Shown: positions 57,901 to 64,000 of the stretch, one piece after another | Position numbering within the stretch: the first letter of the stretch is position 1 | Layout of the letters: each line of letters opens with the position of its first letter | Source of the DNA: Psettodes erumei | Taxonomy: Eukaryota > Chordata > Actinopteri > Pleuronectiformes > Psettodidae | Assembly: GCA_016785225.1 (NCBI GenBank) | Contig: JAFBJZ010000411.1 | Location: 1-64,000 of the forward strand | Direction of reading: 5' to 3' | Length of the DNA: 64,000 nucleotides | Notes under the pieces: model-generated | What the model saw: only the letters and a program-made list of their open reading frames with translations | The model's database searches: none | Told to the model about the DNA's origin: nothing | Position numbers and translations under genes: made by a program

Positions 57901-59242
57901 AATGCCAGAGGTCCAACAGATGGTACTTTTTCGTCATCTCGACCTCTGTGATTCTTTGAGGCAGGGTTGTGAGGATCCCCTTTTCCCTTTTGACCCCCAG
58001 AGAGGTGTTTGAGACACTGTGTACGACGGTCTGCTAGTTTGTGTAAGAGATGGGAGGGGTAGCCGCTCTTTAGGGCTTTGTCAATGTCATCAAGGCAATC
58101 CTGAGGAGAACAGAGACACTATAGTGTGAGTCTAGGACTGAGTTTTAATCTAACATTAAACAAGTGAACAAAATAATAGAGATACCTGTCCATAAATTGA
58201 AAACAGTTTCAACACAAACTGAACATCATAACTTTCATGAAGGGAGGATTTTTTGGTTGAAGATGGCACCACCTCACCTGGTAGTGCTGCAGGTGGTAGA
58301 GCGCAGCAGAGCGGTTGGCATAACACAGAGGCAGCTGCGCCGAAGTTTGGGGAGCAAAACATATGCCCTGTCATGACGAGAGACACAGACGCTGAGTAAT
58401 AATGCACATTAATTAGGACTGGGAGGTATTTCATGTTTAAGGCATCCCAAATGCATTTATGCATAAACATCACATTTGGATCTGATCTACAGAAATGTGT
58501 CCATTCTTCTGTATTGTATCAGAACTATCACACTACTATTATTATATTAAATGTCTTTAACTGCCATGCCATCAGCTAAAAACATTAACCAGGCAGTTTG
58601 AATGTGTAAAAATAACTGTGAAAGCTAATTTTACGAGATTAAAAAGCTAGTTTTTTGAAAGCATCCAGTCTTTGATTGTCGTGTCCTGGAGTTTTTGTTA
58701 GATCTTCTTTCACTTCACCTGTGAATAGTGCAGAGCTGCTGCAGTGTAGTCTCTGGTCTTAAAGCTGGAGTTACCCCTCTCCCTACATTTGGCTGCTTGC
58801 TCTGTGTCTTTCTGCATCGAGTATCTTGCAGAGACTGACTGCAGAAAATCCAGATCATCTTGGCTGTGAAAAAAGATACATATGAACATCTAAACCAGTA
58901 CTAGGATCATCGGGTAAATTAGGATTCAGTGACGAATTATACTGAATGGATCACTTGGTTCAGTCAATCACAATGTGTTGTCTCAGTTTTCCATAGTTTC
59001 GTGGCCTCAAAAACTTCAGTTACATAATAAATTAAGATTTGGAAACTGAACTGATAGATACTTTAAACCCACTTATTACTTGACTGCAGTAGTTAGCTAG
59101 CTACTCACGTTATCTGAGTTAAGGCACATTTAAAAACATCGTCTATTTCAAGCAGGGATGTAAACCGCTCCTTTAACTCCGGGTCGAGTCCGATCCATTT
59201 TTGTGCAACGTGATCTTGCCACTGAACGCAGGGAAGATCCAT
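54901..59242 (-). CDS. smyd4: SET and MYND domain containing 4, ten exons, complete
   Basis: Exons on the minus strand: 59242-59109, 58863-58719, 58367-58278, 58100-57077, 56825-56559, 56161-55962, 55866-55719, 55623-55507, 55365-55242, 55024-54901. All junctions have AG acceptors and GT donors, and the phases join without a stop, giving 2373 bases and 790 residues (the human protein is about 804). TPR-type region from about residue 71 (RERGNSSF), split SET domain, MYND zinc finger about 258-297 (CHRC, CEGC, YCSTGC, HHQWEC), SET core NHSCCPN at about 491-497 and EILHCYG near 547-553, post-SET cysteines CQCEAC about 577-582, and C-terminal TPR-like helices ending ELQELRAMEDCLRG. A putative protein lysine methyltransferase; SMYD4 is linked to heart development in fish. 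A second ATG three bases upstream would add one methionine. Head to head with rpa1. Confidence 0.94.
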
Positions 59243-59245
59243 CAT

Positions 59246-59729
59246 GAGAAACAAGGAAGCCTCATGAGTGCCGGACGTTTATTCTCATTCCGTTTCACGC
59301 TGCTTTGAGGTGCTGCTTTCAAGTTCGAGTATACCAAACGCAAGTTTCCGACATAGAATTTCAAAATAAAAGCTGTGCAGTTAAACCTATTGTGTGAAAG
59401 GGAAAACAGTATCTCCGTAATTAAGCTTTGAAAAGAATGCCCCTCTTCGGCTATATTTTTTGGCGGGGGTCTTATTTCGAAAACTACACCCATGCTTGCG
59501 CAAGTGCTATGCCATCATAGCCTGCCTCACAATGGCCTGATCAATGAGGTTTGTTTTAATTTGAAGGCATAAATAAACCGTATCCTGCGTAGTTCCCATT
59601 GCTTGGACGTTGCTTTTGTACGAAAGTATCGTTTGTCTCACTTTTCTCGCGAGGATTGACACATATTTACCTTTATCGACGTATGAAAACAAAGTCTGCT
59701 GGCTTTGAGAGCAACTTTACCGAGGGGAC
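59246..59729. promoter_or_regulatory. Probable bidirectional promoter of smyd4 and rpa1
   Basis: The two start codons are 485 bases apart and diverge. The interval has several CpGs and no TATA box near either start, which fits a shared housekeeping promoter. Parts will be 5' UTR of each gene. Confidence 0.6.
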
Positions 59730-61297
59730 ATGAGTGTAGCACTCACACAGGGGGCGGTTGAAGTGTGTATAAATATCATTAGAACTGAATGACTTATTTT
59801 CTCTCGATTGGATGTCACCATTCTGATATTTAGCAATGTAGCGCTAATAGCTGCGGCATGCTAGCACTACTGATTTCAGGAGTCAGCTGCTCCTACATCC
59901 CAGATTGTTTAAACTTCGATGGTCCTTAAAAACGTGGAAAATAACGAGTTTTTCTGCATATGTGGAGACTGAGTCAATGCAGATTCGCTTTACTTATTCT
60001 AATGTTGTTGCAGAACTAAGATATGATTAAGTGGTTAGAATAAATTGATATATTATTGAATTGATTGAATTGAATGCTTCCCTCTAATCTGGGTTCCAGA
60101 GAGTTGATGAATGTAAACTAATGCTTATCTGTGAGGGACATTACAAAATAGTTTTCATTTAATTCATCTCTGACAATGATTATGACTTTGTAAAAGCAGA
60201 CTGGTCGACCTAATGTCTGTAAATGTTTTGTTTAGGCCCTGTACAAAGGCTTGCAGGTGAACAATCCTGTGCTGCAGGTACTGGTAAGTAAATTAAATTT
60301 TTTGCTTACGTGGTAAAAGAGGATTATATGAAAATGAGTATTTATAATATTTATTTTTCTATATTTCTGTAATATTAATGTGCTGTGTACAAAGGGCAGT
60401 TGAATGGATTATATTAGTTCTCAAGGAACTGTCAGATGTTTAGTACCAAGCATTATGATTCTGAGATTTTAATCAATTCTAATTTTTTTGTGTTTCAGGA
60501 CATGCGTCAGATCGCTAGTGAGTCTGGCCCACCCAGATACCGACTTAAGATGAGTGACGGTCAGCACTTTTGGACTTGTGAGTATTTTGGCCCAAAAACA
60601 TATTTCACAGGGTACAGGTTGCAAAGGCACCAATATGTCTCTGTTGTGTTGGCAGCAAACTGACAAACAAACGTCCAACCAACAAGGTTGTTATCATCAG
60701 TAGTGGTATATAGCTGTAGTCCTAAAGAGAATTTGTAGCTCAGAAGACATTCCTGAATATATGTGGTTTGGATGTGTTTGTGTATGTAGCCTTCCTGCTG
60801 GCCACTCAGTTGAACAATCTGGCAGAGGAGAACCTCTTGGTACCAAACTGTGTGTGTATGGTTAAGAAGACCATCACCAACACACTGTCAGATGGCAGGT
60901 ATGTGTTTCTCCAGTGTTTACTTACTTCCTCTCCTTTCTCTTTGCTGCATGTAATCCCCCTTGGCTTTGATTTGACTTTATTTTCCCCCCACCTCCCTGC
61001 CTCTCCCAGACGTGTGGTGATTGTGATAAGCATTGAGATACTGCAGTCGGCCGAGGAAGCTGGAGGCAAGATTGGAAATCCCACTGCATATAATACAGAT
61101 GGTGTGTTTTTTTGTTTCTTTTTAATGTGCACGCGTGAAGTTAGAAACACTAATAAAACGCCTCCGCAGGTCCCTTATGCTCTTTACTCAATTCGCAGAT
61201 AAGACGTCGTCTTTGCCGAATTTGGCCTCAAGCTCCACTGTTTACTCATCCTCGACACCAGCTGCAGTGCCTGGACCCTCCTATAGGAATAGCAACA
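59730..61297 (+). CDS. rpa1: Replication protein A 70 kDa subunit, first six coding exons
   Basis: Coding exons 59730-59762, 60236-60283, 60499-60577, 60790-60898, 61010-61101 and 61199-61297. Splice sites and phases are consistent and give 153 codons plus one base. The product is the large subunit of the single-strand DNA-binding RPA complex, needed in the nucleus for replication, repair and checkpoint signalling. The start MSVALTQGAVE and the stretches PPRYRLKMSDG, FLLATQLNNLAEEN, NTLSDGRRVVI and GGKIGNP match the N-terminal OB domain (RPA70N) that binds partner proteins; exon 6 is the serine-rich linker. The three main DNA-binding OB folds are beyond the window. Exon 1 encodes only 11 residues. 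It shares the promoter region with smyd4. Confidence 0.92.
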
Positions 61298-61806
61298 GTG
61301 AGTGTCATATCAAACTTTTTTTTAATGCTCCTCTCAGTCATTACGCATACTTTAAGTGGTGGTCCGTGTTTCTGTGCCATGATGATGACATCAAACCTGT
61401 CATTTCCATCACAGTTTCTTGCGTGATAAAAGTAGCATTGCATGTTGTCGGCCTCTCATTCACATTAGTGGTTGTTAAAGTGAAATCTGAGTAGTGCTCA
61501 GCATCATCATACTTTGCAGTGAATATTGTGGGTAAGGTATCTAGAGCAGCAAGTCTCCATTCATTTAATGAAAATGTTGTACTGACAACAAATTCAATGA
61601 ATTTTGCTTGTTCCTTTCAAGCACCCACTTATTGATTGCTGCACTTACACCCCAGATGTATCAAGAAAATACAGCAATAACACCTTTGCTTTTTCATGTG
61701 CAAGTGAACAGCATGAGGCTGATTAAATACAGTGCGGGCATGAGTAGAATGTGGTATAGTGGTAAGTCATGTAGTCTTTAAAGTCTCCGGTGTGTGTTTT
61801 TTTCAG

Positions 61807-61814
61807 GATTGACA
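61807..61814 (+). other. Possible 8-base microexon of rpa1
   Basis: GATTGACA is flanked by a strong acceptor (TTTTTTTCAG) and a strong donor (GTAAGT). After exon 6, which ends one base into a codon, it would complete AGA and add TTG ACA, restoring phase 0. It could also be a chance pair of splice signals. Confidence 0.25.
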
Positions 61815-64000
61815 GTAAGTACAAAATATTTATGTGGATGCTTTTCCATGCTTTAAATGTAACAAAACGCTGCACCCATGTGGCCTCAAGCTTCATGTTG
61901 GTGGATATTACATGTCATATAGATTAATGCTACTTGTTTGCTGAGCTGATTAGCAGTTAGACCGATCATCAGGGCTTTACTCAGCCTAAATGCAGTTCAG
62001 TCGACTAGAAGTCATGGATGTTATTCTATATTCTGCAGTCATGCAGAAAGAGCCCTCGGAATGCTGAAAGGCCTATAGAGGGCCAAACCACATTTATGAA
62101 TAATAATGCAAAGTCAGGAAGCAAGTAAGGATCATTTTCAAATAATTAGTAATTCGACACCATGTTACCTTCTTCGTTAGATGAGGAACAATTGTGTCAT
62201 CATTTTAGATGATCCCCTGCTCCTCAGGGTTCATTCTTTAGTCTCATGTGAGTATTTTGTTGATCGTCATTATCAGGTGTGCTGCACTGAGGTAACAGCT
62301 GAATTGTTATTAAAAATAACAGGAAGATTTTAGGAGTTGGTACGATGGTTGAGTTTTGCCCCAGTTGTAAATGATTCGACAAACACTTCATCTCACCAGC
62401 AGAGGGGGCCGTGCACCCTTTGAAGGAGTGGTGCAGATGAATGATTTGCAGTCCTCTCACTGGTTTTTCTCCTCAGCATTGTTGTTCTGCAGCCAGAATC
62501 TGGGACCAGCAGAGCCTTTGTTGTTCAGCTTTCAATCTCATACTACACTCTGACCACTTTGACTAAAAAGTAAAGTTTTTATTCCTTTGATATTCAAAGG
62601 AACTTAAGTGTTCAAAGGCTGTAAGTCTGAGTGTGGGTTAAGAACAAGATGAAACATGAGTGTAAAGCACAGTGTGGTTTTCAACCAGCACAAGGTGGCC
62701 GCAGGAAATGCTAAATTAATGGAAGACTGAAGTTCCATCAGCTCAGCTCCCCTTTTTTTCCACATCACACTGTGCACTTTTAACATATTTACTGCTCAGC
62801 TATCAGAGCAGGGAACCTATCTTGTTGCCCACTGGCCACCACGGCTGGTGGAGTCCATAACTCACTCTCACTGTTCTACCGCCAACCAGATTTTTATTAC
62901 AGAATAGGACCCCCAAATGATGGCTGGTTTCCTGCCAAAAAGGCTGGTGCCATGTATCATGCCTAAAGTAGCCTGAGTTTTATTGGATCTTTTTTTTTAT
63001 TAGCTTAGCCTTTGTTTCACTCGGTTGTTTTATACCACCAACTGCTCACAGCATCGACATTGATTTTGTTATGTTGCAGAAACATACCCAGTAGTCCTCC
63101 TCAGTGGAGGATGTAGGCATGTGGGTGGATAATGAGTGCTTGGTATATATTGTGTGGTTGTGCACATGTAGGCGTGTAACCGCGCGCGTATGTGTTTGTG
63201 TTTGTTGTGGCTGAGGGAGCTTGTGTGGGCCGATGGCTCCTCCAGTTCACGGCTTCATGAATATTGTGTTGTGGACTGAATCCCCACGTAGCCCTGCACA
63301 CAGGAGTCAACTAATTTGACTGGGCAGAGATGAGGCTCAGCATTATGTAGTTCATCGGACTCTATTCTCGTTATATCCTTTGATCCTTATTACCTCAGAG
63401 GCGCTTCCACATACAGAAAACCTGCTAATTGTTCCGTTGATCAGTTCTTCTCCAGAGCAAAAAAGCAAACCTTACGCTTAAAGTCTGTAAGTGATTTCTC
63501 TTACTGAATTTGACAAAGTGTTTGATTACTTTTCAATATTAGCTTTAAGCACGTTTTCAGTAAGTAGAACAATTCTTATGCGTTCAGAAAATTGCTAATT
63601 GTCCACAAACAAGGGTGTTTCCGATGAGCCGTGGGCAGTGTAATAACTGGAGACACTGCTGTATGAGTAGAGGATCTGGGTTCAGGCTTCTGTGAAGATG
63701 CCATTTGGCTAATGCGGCTCCTCGCTTCCAATCTTCGTGCCTCTGCCTCGTGTCCTGGCTCGTGCCAGCGAGGATGCCAGAGAGAGCTAAGACGCGAGGA
63801 TGTGACGCAAAGGCGGAGGAGCTGTCTCAGACAGGCTGCAGGTACAGTAAGTCCATACTGTTCAGGCTCAGGATGGATTTTATGGGCCAAATAATAACCG
63901 GAACTGATCGGCTATTTAGGACAAACATTTCCTGATGAATGAGCCAAGATGCAGTTGGAGCAGAAAATAAGAGAATAAAAAATAAAGTGTGGCTGATGAA
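61815..64000. other. Probable rpa1 intron
   Basis: No further rpa1 exon is recognised up to the window edge. The CpG-rich stretch at about 63720-63850 with a donor-like GGTACAGTAAG does not encode RPA1 sequence that I can recognise. Confidence 0.4.

Noticed and set aside
61167..61199. Alternative rpa1 exon 6 acceptor at CTCCGCAG (about 61169)
   Set aside because: It would keep phase poorly and put TCCCTTATGCTC into the protein; the acceptor at 61197-61198 joins in phase and gives the expected serine-rich linker.

Overview
The window looks like a piece of teleost fish genome. It is AT-rich, carries interspersed repeats that I recognise from fish, has short introns, and holds a tandem array of fish-type odorant receptor genes. 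I cannot name the species.

Left third (1-30125): ten odorant receptor (OR) genes, all on the minus strand, labelled R1 to R10 from left to right. R1 runs off the left edge; R2-R10 are complete. R1-R4 form one subfamily and R5-R10 another. Each has one coding exon and, 200-300 bases upstream, a short leader exon with a shared promoter signature (homeodomain-type TAATTA, an O/E-like inverted repeat, a TATA-like box). An OR relic lies between R7 and R8. The respiratory-chain assembly gene coa4 sits between R1 and R2, and a copy of its 3' end survives between R3 and R4, so an ancestral duplicated unit included it. A transposon copy at the same place downstream of R7, R8 and R10, and another repeat shared by R9 and the relic, record the order of duplications.

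The most interesting signal is a conserved non-coding element of about 160-235 bases. I find it eight times: upstream of R1, R2, R4, R5, R6 and R10, once inverted at about 32.7 kb, and once as an orphan at about 37.5 kb with no receptor nearby. It combines O/E(EBF)-like, homeodomain, nuclear-receptor half-site and forkhead-like motifs. That is the vocabulary of olfactory receptor enhancers, so it may be an OR-cluster control element, or at the orphan sites the remains of lost receptors. R3 has lost it through a clean deletion.

Middle (30126-54860): mostly non-coding. It holds the two extra element copies, old repeats, and one single-coding-exon gene of the trophoblast glycoprotein (5T4) family at 41750-42823, probably tpbgl. 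I recognise no gene between 43.2 and 54.9 kb.

Right end (54901-64000): a complete ten-exon smyd4 gene (minus strand, 790 codons) lies head to head with rpa1 (plus strand), whose first six coding exons are in the window. The 0.5 kb between their starts is a likely shared promoter. SMYD4-RPA1 adjacency is conserved with human 17p13.3, whereas COA4 and TPBGL lie in human 11q13.4, so the window joins two ancestral neighbourhoods.

Exon coordinates were worked out by hand from splice signals and reading-phase continuity. Repeat and element limits are approximate.
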